From Segatella hominis (GTDB lineage: Bacteria > Bacteroidota > Bacteroidia > Bacteroidales > Bacteroidaceae), in contig NZ_SGVY01000009.1 of assembly GCF_004535825.1 (NCBI RefSeq), forward strand, positions 1 through 64,000: DNA of 64,000 nt. The letters run 5' to 3'. Positions 8,792 to 16,134 of the stretch are shown one piece after another. How positions within the stretch are numbered: the stretch's first letter is position 1; each line of letters starts with the position of its first letter. The position numbers and the translations under genes were made by a program. Under the pieces are notes generated by a model. The model saw only the letters and a program-made list of their open reading frames with translations. It had not been told where the DNA came from and did not search any database.

Positions 8792-9025
8792 ATGCAAGAA
8801 TTGCAAGATAGATACATCAGATTTGACTGGGCAAACGCTTACTTCGCCAAAAGACTAACTTTGGTGTGCTTGAGGGATTCTTAACTGTATTTCTGAATGA
8901 ACCTATCGAGATTGTTGATATCCTGGAGAGTGAAGGCAAGACTGAAGAAAAAAAATGCCATAGCCTTAAAGATGCTGAAAGGCGGAATGCCTATTAATAT
9001 ATCACATATTATAAGAGAAGAATGA
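8792..9025 (+). pseudogene. Remnant of Rpn-type PD-(D/E)XK nuclease/transposase
   Basis: Three pieces of one gene are visible in different frames. The N-terminus is MQELQDRYIRFDWANAYFAK (8792 on), then after a frameshift near 8855 comes NFGVLEGFLTVFLNEPIEIV and DILESEGK. After a run of eight A's with a further frameshift comes the C-terminal end NAIALKMLKGGMPINIS, ending at TGA 9023-9025. Intact Prevotella members of the Rpn/transposase family start with a ...DRYIRFDWA...NFGVLEGFL... block and end with an ...EEKRNAIALKMLK... block roughly 200 residues later, so a large internal deletion has removed the catalytic core. The stop overlaps the start of the next gene. Confidence 0.75.
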
Positions 9026-10221
9026 AAAGAATTATTGCATTTTTTATTTTCCTCTGCGCTATAACAATCAATGCTACGGCACAGGGATGGATAGGCACAT
9101 GGGCTACTGCCCCACAAACCGTCGTGAAGAGCTTCATGCCCTATAATAACAATATGTCCAACCGCTCCGTGAGACAGGTGGTCAAGGTGAGCATCGGAGG
9201 CGATATGATTCGTCTGAAACTGAGCAATATCTATAGTACCGAACCGGTTGTCATCCGTTCTATCTATATTGCCCATGCCAAAGACTCTTTCGCCATCGAC
9301 CCCAAGAGTGCGAAATATCTCAAATTCGGCAATCAATACAAGGTTACGATTCCAGCTGGCAAAAGCATCACAAGCGATGCCCTGCCCTATGACCTCAAGC
9401 CTCTCCAGCGACTTGCCATCACCATCAACTATACTTCCGCCCCAACAGTCCCTACCGTCCACATGGGTTCCCGCACCACCTCTTATATCATGAAAGGTGT
9501 AACCAATGCCCACTCCAACTTCGAGAAGGCTTTCCGAGAGAACCACTGGTACAACATCAGCGGCATCGACGTATATACGATGAGAACAGACCTCAGCAGC
9601 ATCGCCATCATAGGCAATTCCATTACCGACGGAAAATGCTCTACCGACAATGCCCAGAACCGTTGGCCAGACGTCATGTCGGAGATGCTCCAACTGAAAT
9701 ATAAAATTACAAACCAAGGCGTACTCAACCTCGGCATTGGCAACAACCGTGTAGTGGTGCCAGGAGGATTCGGTGTTTTGGCAAAGGAAAGATTCGACAA
9801 AGATGTATTGGCTCAGGCAGGAGTGAAAAAAGTCATTATCTTTGAAGGAATAAATGATATAGGTGCCGCCAAAAGCGGATATAGCGAAACCGTAGCACGT
9901 CAACTTATCGAGAGCTATCAGGCAATGATCAAGAAGGCAAAGGCACGCCGATTAAAAGTCTATTTGGGCACGATCACCCCTTTCAAGGGAGCAGGATATT
10001 ACTCTCCCTTCCATGAAGCAGCACGTCAAACCGTGAACGAATGGATTCGCAACCAAGCCAAGAACAAAGAGGTGGATGAAATCCTCGACTTTGCCAAACT
10101 TCTTCAAGACCCGAAGGATGACAGACGCATGAAAAAAGAATATGTGAGCAACGACTGGCTCCACCCGAATCCAACAGGTTATAAAGCGATGGGAACCTAC
10201 GCTGCCGAAATCATCAAATAA
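9022..10221 (+). CDS. Secreted SGNH/GDSL-family hydrolase (probable esterase)
   Basis: A 399-residue protein with a signal peptide (MKRIIAFFIFLCAITINATAQ). An N-terminal beta-sandwich-like region (residues 22-190) precedes an SGNH hydrolase domain. The blocks are IIGNSITDG (about residue 198, Ser nucleophile in a GNS variant of GDS), GIGNNR, FEGINDIG (about 276, GxND) and DWLHPN (about 378, catalytic Asp and His). Family members remove acyl groups, often acetyl from plant cell-wall polysaccharides; no substrate can be assigned here. The gene is monocistronic with a strong terminator and starts inside the end of a decayed nuclease gene, so its own promoter may have been replaced by that of the remnant. 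Confidence 0.85.
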   Translation: MKRIIAFFIFLCAITINATAQGWIGTWATAPQTVVKSFMPYNNNMSNRSVRQVVKVSIGGDMIRLKLSNIYSTEPVVIRSIYIAHAKDSFAIDPKSAKYLKFGNQYKVTIPAGKSITSDALPYDLKPLQRLAITINYTSAPTVPTVHMGSRTTSYIMKGVTNAHSNFEKAFRENHWYNISGIDVYTMRTDLSSIAIIGNSITDGKCSTDNAQNRWPDVMSEMLQLKYKITNQGVLNLGIGNNRVVVPGGFGVLAKERFDKDVLAQAGVKKVIIFEGINDIGAAKSGYSETVARQLIESYQAMIKKAKARRLKVYLGTITPFKGAGYYSPFHEAARQTVNEWIRNQAKNKEVDEILDFAKLLQDPKDDRRMKKEYVSNDWLHPNPTGYKAMGTYAAEIIK

Positions 10222-10222
10222 C

Positions 10223-10295
10223 GAAGTTAACTTCAAAGCACATCGAAGTTAACTTCATAAGCAAATGCAATAGGCTTCATAAGCAAATGCAGTAG
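10223..10295. repeat. Tandem palindromes and 22-bp direct repeats before the terminator
   Basis: The perfect palindrome GAAGTTAACTTC occurs at 10223-10234 and 10244-10255 (21-bp spacing). It overlaps a 21-bp unit beginning CTTCATAAGCAAATGCA that is repeated at 10253-10273 and 10275-10295 with one mismatch. The second unit forms the left arm of the terminator, so the array looks like successive duplications of terminator-arm sequence. Confidence 0.8.
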
Positions 10296-10328
10296 TACTT
10301 CATCTGCCAACGAAGTACTACTGCATTT
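10285..10328. terminator. Bidirectional terminator between SGNH hydrolase and xpt
   Basis: ATGCAGTAGTACTTC (10287-10301) pairs perfectly with GAAGTACTACTGCAT (10312-10326); A/T tracts extend the stem on both sides and a T-run follows. The flanking genes converge. Confidence 0.9.
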
Positions 10329-10352
10329 TTATGTATATCTAATTGAAAGATT

Positions 10353-10919
10353 TTACTTCAAGACAATCTTGCAATCATCCAGGCTCTCTACGGTAGCGAG
10401 CGCTTCATAACGCATACCTTCCTTACGCAGGAAATCACCACCATGCTGGAATGCCTTCTCGATGATGAAGCCCATTGCCTCAATCGTGGCACCAGCCTTC
10501 TCGCAGAGATCCATCACACCCTTGGAAGCATTACCATTGGCAAGGAAGTCGTCGATGAAGATGACATGATCATCAGGAGTCAGATAACTGTCACTTACAC
10601 ATACCGTATAGTCACAGTCTTTGGTGAAAGAGTGAACCACCGAGGTAATCATACCTTCCATCGTCTTTGGCTTCTTTTTCTTTACGAAGACTACAGGAAG
10701 ATGGGTCAGGTAACCCACCATAATGGCAGGAGCAATACCCGAAGCCTCGATTGTGACAATCTTGTTGTACTTGATGTCCTTGAAGAGTCTGACAAACTCC
10801 TTCGCCAAGTCCATCATCAAGATAGGATCCATCTGATGGTTCACAAAGCTATCCACCTTCAGGATTCCTCCAGGAAAGCATCTGCCTTCCTGCATAATTC
10901 TTTCTTTCAGTAAATCCAT
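10353..10919 (-). CDS. xpt: Xanthine phosphoribosyltransferase
   Basis: This 188-residue cytosolic enzyme converts xanthine and PRPP to XMP. The PRPP-binding loop is [13 protein letters not shown] (about residues 110-122). The N-terminal block [18 protein letters not shown] and [11 protein letters not shown] are characteristic of Xpt. I chose the ATG at 10919 because it opens with the conserved MDLLKERI; the in-frame ATGs 45-51 bp upstream would add an unconserved tail. It follows the permease gene by 95 bp in the same direction, so uptake and salvage are encoded together; guaD nearby would supply xanthine from guanine. Confidence 0.92.
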   Translation of the reverse strand: MDLLKERIMQEGRCFPGGILKVDSFVNHQMDPILMMDLAKEFVRLFKDIKYNKIVTIEASGIAPAIMVGYLTHLPVVFVKKKKPKTMEGMITSVVHSFTKDCDYTVCVSDSYLTPDDHVIFIDDFLANGNASKGVMDLCEKAGATIEAMGFIIEKAFQHGGDFLRKEGMRYEALATVESLDDCKIVLK

Positions 10920-11014
10920 TATTCTGATTTGAAATTGATATGATTGATGATTAACAGCCATCATTCCCATTCCTGCTCTATTTCGCCGGATAAGAAAATG
11001 ATGACCTGTCTTTT

Positions 11015-12319
11015 TTATTTTTCCAAATTCTTAGGCAATACAAGATTCAGAATAACTGCGAGCAAGAACACTACAGCCACACAGTTGTCTGCAAATACGG
11101 TACGTACAATCTCAGGGAAGATATTAAACATACCCGTTGCCTGAGTGAAACCGAGACCCACACTGAGCGAGAGGCTCACAATCACCATATTGCGCTGGGA
11201 GAAACCCGTACGTGCCATCATGCCGAAACCTGCAAAGAGGATGCTACCAAACATCATGATAGTACATCCACCTAATACAGCCTGCGGAATGGTTGTAAGA
11301 ACATAACCGATAGCAGGGAATACACCACCGATAATCATGATGATGGCACCCATGGCGATTGTGAAGCGATTGACCACGCCCGACATGGCAGCCAAACCTA
11401 CGTTCTGGCTGAAAGATGTAATAGGAGTACATCCGAAAAGACCAGAAACCGAACTTACATAACCATCACAGCAGACAGCCGCACCCATCTCCTTGGTATT
11501 AGGATCACGCTTCAGGGCACTATTGCAAAGCGCTGACGTATCACCGATGGTCTCTGTAGCAGAAACCAGATATACAGCCACTACAGAAAGGATGGCACCT
11601 ATATTAAACTCTGGAGTAAAAGGCAGAATACGAGGTAAGGCGATGATAGAAAGATTGGTAAGACCACTATAGTCTATCATACCCATAAAACAAGCAAGGA
11701 TATAACCCACTATCAAACCTACGAGCACGGAAAGAGAGCGTAGGAATCCCTTGGCAAAAATCTGACAGAGAAGACAAGCCAATAAGGTGACAGAACCCAC
11801 AATCCAGTTGTTCATGCTACCGAAATCCGCAGCACCCTGACCTCCGGCAAAAGAATTGGCACCCACAGGAAGAAGTGAAAAACCAATGGCTGTAACCACC
11901 GTAGCGGCTACTACAGGAGGAATCAGTTTGATCCAATACTTGGCAAAAAGTCCGAGTGTACCTTCCACGAGACCACCGATAATAACCGCACCGATGAGCG
12001 TACCCATTCCATGGGCAGCAGCAATGCTGATGGCAAGAGAAAGGAAGGTGAAGGAGATACCCATCACGATAGGGAGGCGTGAACCGATGCGCCATACCGG
12101 ATAGAGCTGTACCAAAGTACCAATACCGGCGATAACCATACAGTTCTGGATAAGAACGGCGCTGATAGAGCTGTCCAACCCGACAGCACCGGCAAGAATC
12201 ATGATTGGCGCAATGTTACTTACAAACATTGCCAGCACATGCTGAAGACCAAATGGGAGTGCTTTACCGACGGGCACCCTACCGTCAAGTTTGTAGAGAT
12301 TTTCTATTGACTGTTTCAT
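11015..12319 (-). CDS. Xanthine/uracil-family nucleobase permease (NCS2)
   Basis: A 434-residue inner-membrane transporter, with 12-14 hydrophobic helices expected for nucleobase:cation symporter 2. The family signature region reads [13 protein letters not shown] near residue 320, preceded by [13 protein letters not shown], which fits the xanthine/uric acid branch (PbuX/UacT-like). The N-terminal [18 protein letters not shown] is the typical first helix with the QH pair. I chose the ATG at 12319 because the longer frame runs through the promoter. Pairing with xpt makes xanthine the likely substrate. Confidence 0.88.
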   Translation of the reverse strand: MKQSIENLYKLDGRVPVGKALPFGLQHVLAMFVSNIAPIMILAGAVGLDSSISAVLIQNCMVIAGIGTLVQLYPVWRIGSRLPIVMGISFTFLSLAISIAAAHGMGTLIGAVIIGGLVEGTLGLFAKYWIKLIPPVVAATVVTAIGFSLLPVGANSFAGGQGAADFGSMNNWIVGSVTLLACLLCQIFAKGFLRSLSVLVGLIVGYILACFMGMIDYSGLTNLSIIALPRILPFTPEFNIGAILSVVAVYLVSATETIGDTSALCNSALKRDPNTKEMGAAVCCDGYVSSVSGLFGCTPITSFSQNVGLAAMSGVVNRFTIAMGAIIMIIGGVFPAIGYVLTTIPQAVLGGCTIMMFGSILFAGFGMMARTGFSQRNMVIVSLSLSVGLGFTQATGMFNIFPEIVRTVFADNCVAVVFLLAVILNLVLPKNLEK

Positions 12320-12395
12320 GTCGTATGTTATTATATTTCGATAAAAATCTAATAGAATTTCCGAAAAGAACCTCTTGGAGTCCAAAAAGATGGCG

Positions 12396-12426
12396 CAAAA
12401 GTACAAAGAAAAACTGAGAAAGTGAA
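12396..12426 (-). promoter_or_regulatory. Promoter of the permease-xpt operon
   Basis: On the minus strand TACTTTTG (12403-12396) is an exact -7 element; the -33 position shows only a TTTC/TTCA-like match 19-20 nt upstream. The leader is about 70 nt and shows no purine riboswitch fold. Confidence 0.6.
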
Positions 12427-12443
12427 ATTTCTCTCCCATTTAT

Positions 12444-12474
12444 TTTGATTTGTCTGCAAATAGATGTACTTTTG
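12444..12474 (+). promoter_or_regulatory. Consensus promoter of the two-domain hydrolase
   Basis: TTTG (12444-12447), exactly 19 nt, TACTTTTG (12467-12474). It rules out the upstream in-frame ATG at 12464 as the start, since transcription begins near 12481. Confidence 0.85.
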
Positions 12475-12499
12475 CAGGGCAATTAAAAATTCAAAGACA

Positions 12500-13489
12500 A
12501 TGGAAAATCCATATATCAAGCAATTCCCCGACCTCATGTCGGGCAAGAAAATCATGTATGTTCACGGTTTCCTCTCTTCCGGACAGAGCGGAACTGTAAA
12601 GATGCTTCAGGATCTCATGCCCAATGCTACCTTCGTGGCTGAAGACATACCCGTACATCCGGAAGAAGGTATGGAAATGCTCCTCAAGTTGCAGGAAACA
12701 GAGAAACCCGACCTGATTATCGGTACCTCCATGGGCGGTATGTACACAGAAATGCTGAAAGGTACCGACCGCATCCTCGTAAACCCAGCTTTCGAAATGG
12801 GCAATACCATGAGCTGTATGACCGGTAAACAGGAATTTCAGAATCCACGAAAGGATGGTGTCAACGAACTGATGGTGACCAAGGGACTCATCAAGGAATA
12901 CCGTGACATTACCGAACGATGCTTTCAGAATATCACTCCAGAGGAACAGGCAAGGGTATATGGTCTCTTCGGAGACAAGGACCCAGTAGTGCATACCTTC
13001 GACCTCTTCCATGAGCATTATCCCAATGCCATCCGCTTCCATGGCGAGCACCGCCTCATCGACAAGGTAGCCTTCCACTATCTCTGTCCGGTCATCCGCT
13101 GGATAGATGACAAGCAAAACGGGAAGGAACGCCCTATCGTATATATCGATTTCGACGCTTTGCACGACAGTTACTGGAAAGCCACAAGCAGTATGCACAA
13201 GGCCTACGAGATGCTCATCGAATACTACAATGTATATATCGTAGCCTCAGCACCTACCAACGACCATGAGTATATGGCGAAGGTACAGACCTGGGTGGAG
13301 GAATATCTTTCTACCCCAGCCTACAACCATATTCTCTTCACCAATCAGAAGAATCTGCTCTATGGTGACTATTTCATTGACCCACATCCTGCAGAGGATT
13401 TCATGGGAACAACGATCGAATATGGCAGCGATGAATTCAAGACATTCGAGGAGATTGTCACCTTTTTTGACAGATTAGGAGGACAATAA
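12500..13489 (+). CDS. Fusion of YqiA-like alpha/beta-hydrolase and deoxyribonucleotidase-like HAD domain
   Basis: A 329-residue cytosolic protein with two enzyme-like halves. Residues 1-200 resemble the YqiA/UPF0227 esterases: IMYVHGFLSSGQSG at the oxyanion region (about 20), GTSMGG with the nucleophile Ser near 77, FGDKDPVV with the acid Asp near 160, and HGEHRL with the His near 183. Residues 215-329 resemble 5'(3')-deoxyribonucleotidases: IVYIDFDALHDS (HAD motif I, about 216), VASAPTND (motif II, about 250), TNQKNLLYGDYFIDPHP (motif III/IV). Both catalytic sets look intact. The gene lies between the permease and guaD in a purine salvage neighbourhood, which suits a nucleotide-related role, but the substrate of either half is unknown. 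Confidence 0.75.
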   Translation: MENPYIKQFPDLMSGKKIMYVHGFLSSGQSGTVKMLQDLMPNATFVAEDIPVHPEEGMEMLLKLQETEKPDLIIGTSMGGMYTEMLKGTDRILVNPAFEMGNTMSCMTGKQEFQNPRKDGVNELMVTKGLIKEYRDITERCFQNITPEEQARVYGLFGDKDPVVHTFDLFHEHYPNAIRFHGEHRLIDKVAFHYLCPVIRWIDDKQNGKERPIVYIDFDALHDSYWKATSSMHKAYEMLIEYYNVYIVASAPTNDHEYMAKVQTWVEEYLSTPAYNHILFTNQKNLLYGDYFIDPHPAEDFMGTTIEYGSDEFKTFEEIVTFFDRLGGQ

Positions 13490-13530
13490 CAAAGAGGGAG
13501 CCAAACGGTACCCTTACCCCACTTTCATTT

Positions 13531-13563
13531 TTCCCTGCCCAGGAAAAAATTCTTCCCTGCCCA
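13531..13563 (+). repeat. Short direct repeat in intergenic region
   Basis: TTCCCTGCCCA occurs at 13531-13541 and 13553-13563 (22-bp period), each followed by an A-rich AGGAGAAAT-like stretch. No function is evident. Confidence 0.6.
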
Positions 13564-13619
13564 AGGAGAAATTTCCAACTGCCTATCGCGTTATTTTTCC
13601 ATCGGCAGATAACTATACG

Positions 13620-13660
13620 AACGAGGCTCTGATGTCAATTCATTTCATCAGAGCCTCGTT
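13620..13660. terminator. Bidirectional terminator between hydrolase fusion and guaD
   Basis: AACGAGGCTCTGATG (13620-13634) pairs perfectly with CATCAGAGCCTCGTT (13646-13660), 11-nt loop, T-rich flank on the plus side. It separates convergent genes. Confidence 0.9.
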
Positions 13661-13686
13661 TAGTTTTTAGCTTTATTCTAAAAGCT

Positions 13687-14154
13687 TTAGTATTCCGTCT
13701 TAGCCGTATTCTCTTTCCACATACGGAAAGCCCCCAACGCCTCATCTCTCATCAGCGCAATCATCGGCTTGTGACGGTCTTCTATCTTGCGGTCAATTTC
13801 CTCATAGATAAACTCATCATCAAAACCAATCTTGGCTGCATCCTTTCGGTCGTTGGCATAATAGATACGATCAAGATGTGACCAATAGATGGCACCTAAG
13901 CACATCGGACAAGGTTCGCAGGAGGTATAGATTTCACAACCCTCCAGATTGAAGGTTTTCAGTTTGAAGCAAGCCTGTCGTACGCAGTTTACCTCTGCAT
14001 GGGCCGTAGGATCCTTGTCAATCGTCACACTATTGGAAGCCTCAGCAATGATGATTCCATCCTTGGCAATGACAGCTCCAAAAGGACCGCCACCGTTTCT
14101 TACGCTATTTTCTGAGAGCTCAATGGCTCTGTGCATCAATTCTTCTTTTGTCAT
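13687..14154 (-). CDS. guaD: Guanine deaminase (CDA-fold, GuaD type)
   Basis: A 155-residue zinc enzyme converting guanine to xanthine. The zinc site is complete: H52-A-E54 (PTAHAEVN) and C82/C85 in SCEPCPMCLGAIYW. The similarity continues to the very C-terminus (FDDEFIYEEID, and the final TEY resembling KKEY of Bacillus GuaD), which favours GuaD over the tRNA deaminase TadA or cytosine deaminase. Together with the permease and xpt it completes a route guanine to xanthine to XMP. It has its own promoter at 14196-14226. Confidence 0.85.
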   Translation of the reverse strand: MTKEELMHRAIELSENSVRNGGGPFGAVIAKDGIIIAEASNSVTIDKDPTAHAEVNCVRQACFKLKTFNLEGCEIYTSCEPCPMCLGAIYWSHLDRIYYANDRKDAAKIGFDDEFIYEEIDRKIEDRHKPMIALMRDEALGAFRMWKENTAKTEY

Positions 14155-14195
14155 AATCTAAGTCTTTATACCTTATTATATAATATAGAGGGCTA

Positions 14196-14226
14196 CAAAT
14201 TTACGAAATATTCTTGAATCCGCAAG
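14196..14226 (-). promoter_or_regulatory. Promoter of guaD
   Basis: On the minus strand CTTG (14226-14223), 19 nt, TAAATTTG (14203-14196). Transcription would begin about 35 bp before the ATG. Confidence 0.7.
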
Positions 14227-14284
14227 GTTTTCTTCATTATTTTTATTACTTTGCAGCCAAATAGGATTCTTATCGGAATTTTAA

Positions 14285-14430
14285 GAAAGAATCAGAAAAG
14301 TGCTGTTTTAGGGCATCATTTTTATAGGAAAAGTGTAATTTTCCTGCATCAAAATCAGAAGAAAAGTGCAATTTCTTTCTAGAAAATCAGCGAAAAGCAA
14401 GAAATTTTAATCGTTTTCGCTGATTTTCTA
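14285..14430. repeat. 17-bp inverted repeat and degenerate AAAAGTG repeats upstream of the ATPase
   Basis: TAGAAAATCAGCGAAAA (14380-14396) and its exact reverse complement (14414-14430) flank 17 nt and end 10 bp before the -33 element of the next promoter, an operator-like position. Upstream, three loosely conserved units of the form GAAAAGTGyaaTTT (around 14295, 14330 and 14361) precede it. Nothing else is seen in the 344-bp gap besides the two promoters. Confidence 0.75.
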
Positions 14431-14439
14431 AGTAGTTTC

Positions 14440-14471
14440 CTTGACATTTTCCTAAAAAAAACGTACCTTTG
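14440..14471 (+). promoter_or_regulatory. Promoter of the archaeal-type ATPase gene
   Basis: CTTG (14440-14443), 20 nt, TACCTTTG (14464-14471); the ATG at 14499 is about 20 nt after the expected start of transcription. Confidence 0.8.
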
Positions 14472-14498
14472 CAACCAACATTACAAAACTATCTTACA

Positions 14499-15953
14499 AT
14501 GAGTTACGCAAAAATCATAGGAAGAAATAAAGAGATAAATATACTCGATAGAATATACAAGTCTAAGAAGTCTGAACTTGTAGCCATTTATGGCCGTCGA
14601 AGAGTAGGCAAATCTTATCTCGTAAGCGAATGCTTTGGAAAGAAGATTCTCTTCAAAGCAGTAGGCACTTATATTAAAGACGGAGACAAGGACTATGAGT
14701 CTTATCGCCAACTTCAACTTGCGCATTTCTATGATTCGTTAGTGATTGCAGGATTATCAACAAAGGAGTCCAAACCCACTTGTTGGAGAGAGGCATTCTT
14801 ACTTTTGAGAAAAGTTCTGGAAGGAAAAAGAAACAGAAGGAAAATCATTTTTATCGATGAACTTCCATGGCTTGCAGGACCTCAATCATCAGAAATGATA
14901 GCAGAACTGGGATATTTTTGGAATTCATGGGCAGACAGTGAACGAAATATTATACTCATTGTCTGTGGATCGGCTACAAGTTGGATGCTTGATAATGTGA
15001 TACATGACTATGGAGGCCTGCATGGAAGACTCACGGAAACCATCAAACTATTCCCTTTCACTCTAGCAGAATGCGAAAAGTACTACAAGAAAAATGGTTT
15101 TCATCTCTCACGCTATGAAATGTGCGTGAGTTATATGGCTATAGGTGGAATCCCCTATTATCTGGATAAGCTCCGCAACGATAGAACAATGACAGACAAC
15201 ATTGACAGCATATTCTTTGCTGATGAATTGATTCATCAGGAATTCAAAGATGTTTATACAGGACTTTATTCTAGCAAAGAAAAATACGTAGACATCGTCA
15301 AAGCTATTGGCAGCAAGTTCTATGGAATGACTCAATCAGAGCTTTCCAAGGCTACAGGTATCAAAACCGGGGGTACCCTGACAAAGCTACTTGACAACCT
15401 GAGAGAATCAGGAATTACGAGAGAGTATCCCCGTTATGGAAAGGAAAGAGTCGAAACTGTATATCAGCTAAAAGATTTCTTTTCTCTATTCTATCTGAGA
15501 TTTGTTCATGGCAAACAAGTCAAACAAGGAGGGTGGAACACTATCCATGGGACAGCCACATTCTACACATGGGCTGGAGATACGTTTGAACTTCTGAGCA
15601 TAGAGCATCTGCAAAACATACAAGACACTTTACGCATCCATTCGGTGGAAAGAAACTACAGTTGGTGTGGAAAAGCTGAAGACGGAAAAGGTGCTCAAAT
15701 AGATTTAGTCATGGAGAGTAAAAGTGCTCAAACAGATTATCTCTGCGAAATGAAATTTTCAACAGGTAATTTTACTATCACACAAGATGCCGAGGAGAAT
15801 ATACGTCACAAGATAGACGCTTTCGCAAATAGCAAGATGCATAACAAGACTCGCTCAATACAAACAGTTTTGGTGACAACAATGGGACTTAGTTCCAATA
15901 TGCATGCAAGTATCATCAATCACCTGATAACTCTTGACCAATTATTTCAATAA
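14499..15953 (+). CDS. Archaeal-type AAA ATPase with C-terminal DUF234-like nuclease-fold domain
   Basis: A 484-residue cytosolic protein of the 'archaeal ATPase' STAND-like family often found in Bacteroidota. Walker A is YGRRRVGKS (residues 31-39), Walker B KIIFIDELPWL (about 115-125), sensor VCGSATSWM, followed by a winged-helix segment (MTQSELSKATGIKTGGTLTKLLDNL) and a C-terminal domain with GAQIDLVM...YLCEMKFS, a PD-(D/E)XK-like D...ExK pattern (about 403-425). The biological role of these proteins is unknown; toxin-like or defence roles have been suggested. The start at 14499 follows the promoter; the longer frame begins at the promoter's -7 region. A 17-bp dyad sits just upstream of the promoter. 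Confidence 0.8.
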   Translation: MSYAKIIGRNKEINILDRIYKSKKSELVAIYGRRRVGKSYLVSECFGKKILFKAVGTYIKDGDKDYESYRQLQLAHFYDSLVIAGLSTKESKPTCWREAFLLLRKVLEGKRNRRKIIFIDELPWLAGPQSSEMIAELGYFWNSWADSERNIILIVCGSATSWMLDNVIHDYGGLHGRLTETIKLFPFTLAECEKYYKKNGFHLSRYEMCVSYMAIGGIPYYLDKLRNDRTMTDNIDSIFFADELIHQEFKDVYTGLYSSKEKYVDIVKAIGSKFYGMTQSELSKATGIKTGGTLTKLLDNLRESGITREYPRYGKERVETVYQLKDFFSLFYLRFVHGKQVKQGGWNTIHGTATFYTWAGDTFELLSIEHLQNIQDTLRIHSVERNYSWCGKAEDGKGAQIDLVMESKSAQTDYLCEMKFSTGNFTITQDAEENIRHKIDAFANSKMHNKTRSIQTVLVTTMGLSSNMHASIINHLITLDQLFQ

Positions 15954-15977
15954 CAAAATAGAAGAATAATGAAAGTT

Positions 15978-16010
15978 AACCGTGGCAATTTAGTTAAAAT
16001 TACCACGGTT
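15978..16010 (+). terminator. Terminator of the archaeal-type ATPase gene
   Basis: AACCGTGGCAATTT (15978-15991) pairs with AAATTACCACGGTT (15997-16010) with one mismatch, followed by TTTGCTTTTTTC. Confidence 0.85.
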
Positions 16011-16120
16011 TTTGCTTTTTTCTTTCAAAAGAGGTGTCCACAATTAGCAGATCCCCAAAGTTAACAGTTAATTATCAATAATTATAAATACCTTTATTAT
16101 AAGAGTATTTATAATTTTCG

Positions 16121-16128
16121 TAACTTTG
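16121..16128 (+). promoter_or_regulatory. -7 element immediately before the nuclease-helicase start
   Basis: TAACTTTG (16121-16128) is an exact -7 match ending 6 bp before the first ATG (16135), so the transcript would start at or within a few bases of that codon. No good TTTG is found 19-20 nt upstream. Confidence 0.5.
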
Positions 16129-16134
16129 TTGCCT

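Noticed and set aside
8881-9903. 340-codon minus-strand frame opposite the SGNH hydrolase
   Set aside because: The plus strand carries all SGNH blocks with a signal peptide; the antisense frame has no recognisable domain.
11015-12389. Purine riboswitch in the permease-xpt leader
   Set aside because: The leader is only about 70 nt and lacks the conserved three-way junction sequences of purine riboswitches.
12464-12499. Upstream ATG for the esterase-nucleotidase fusion
   Set aside because: It lies within the promoter's spacer and -7 element, upstream of the expected transcript start.
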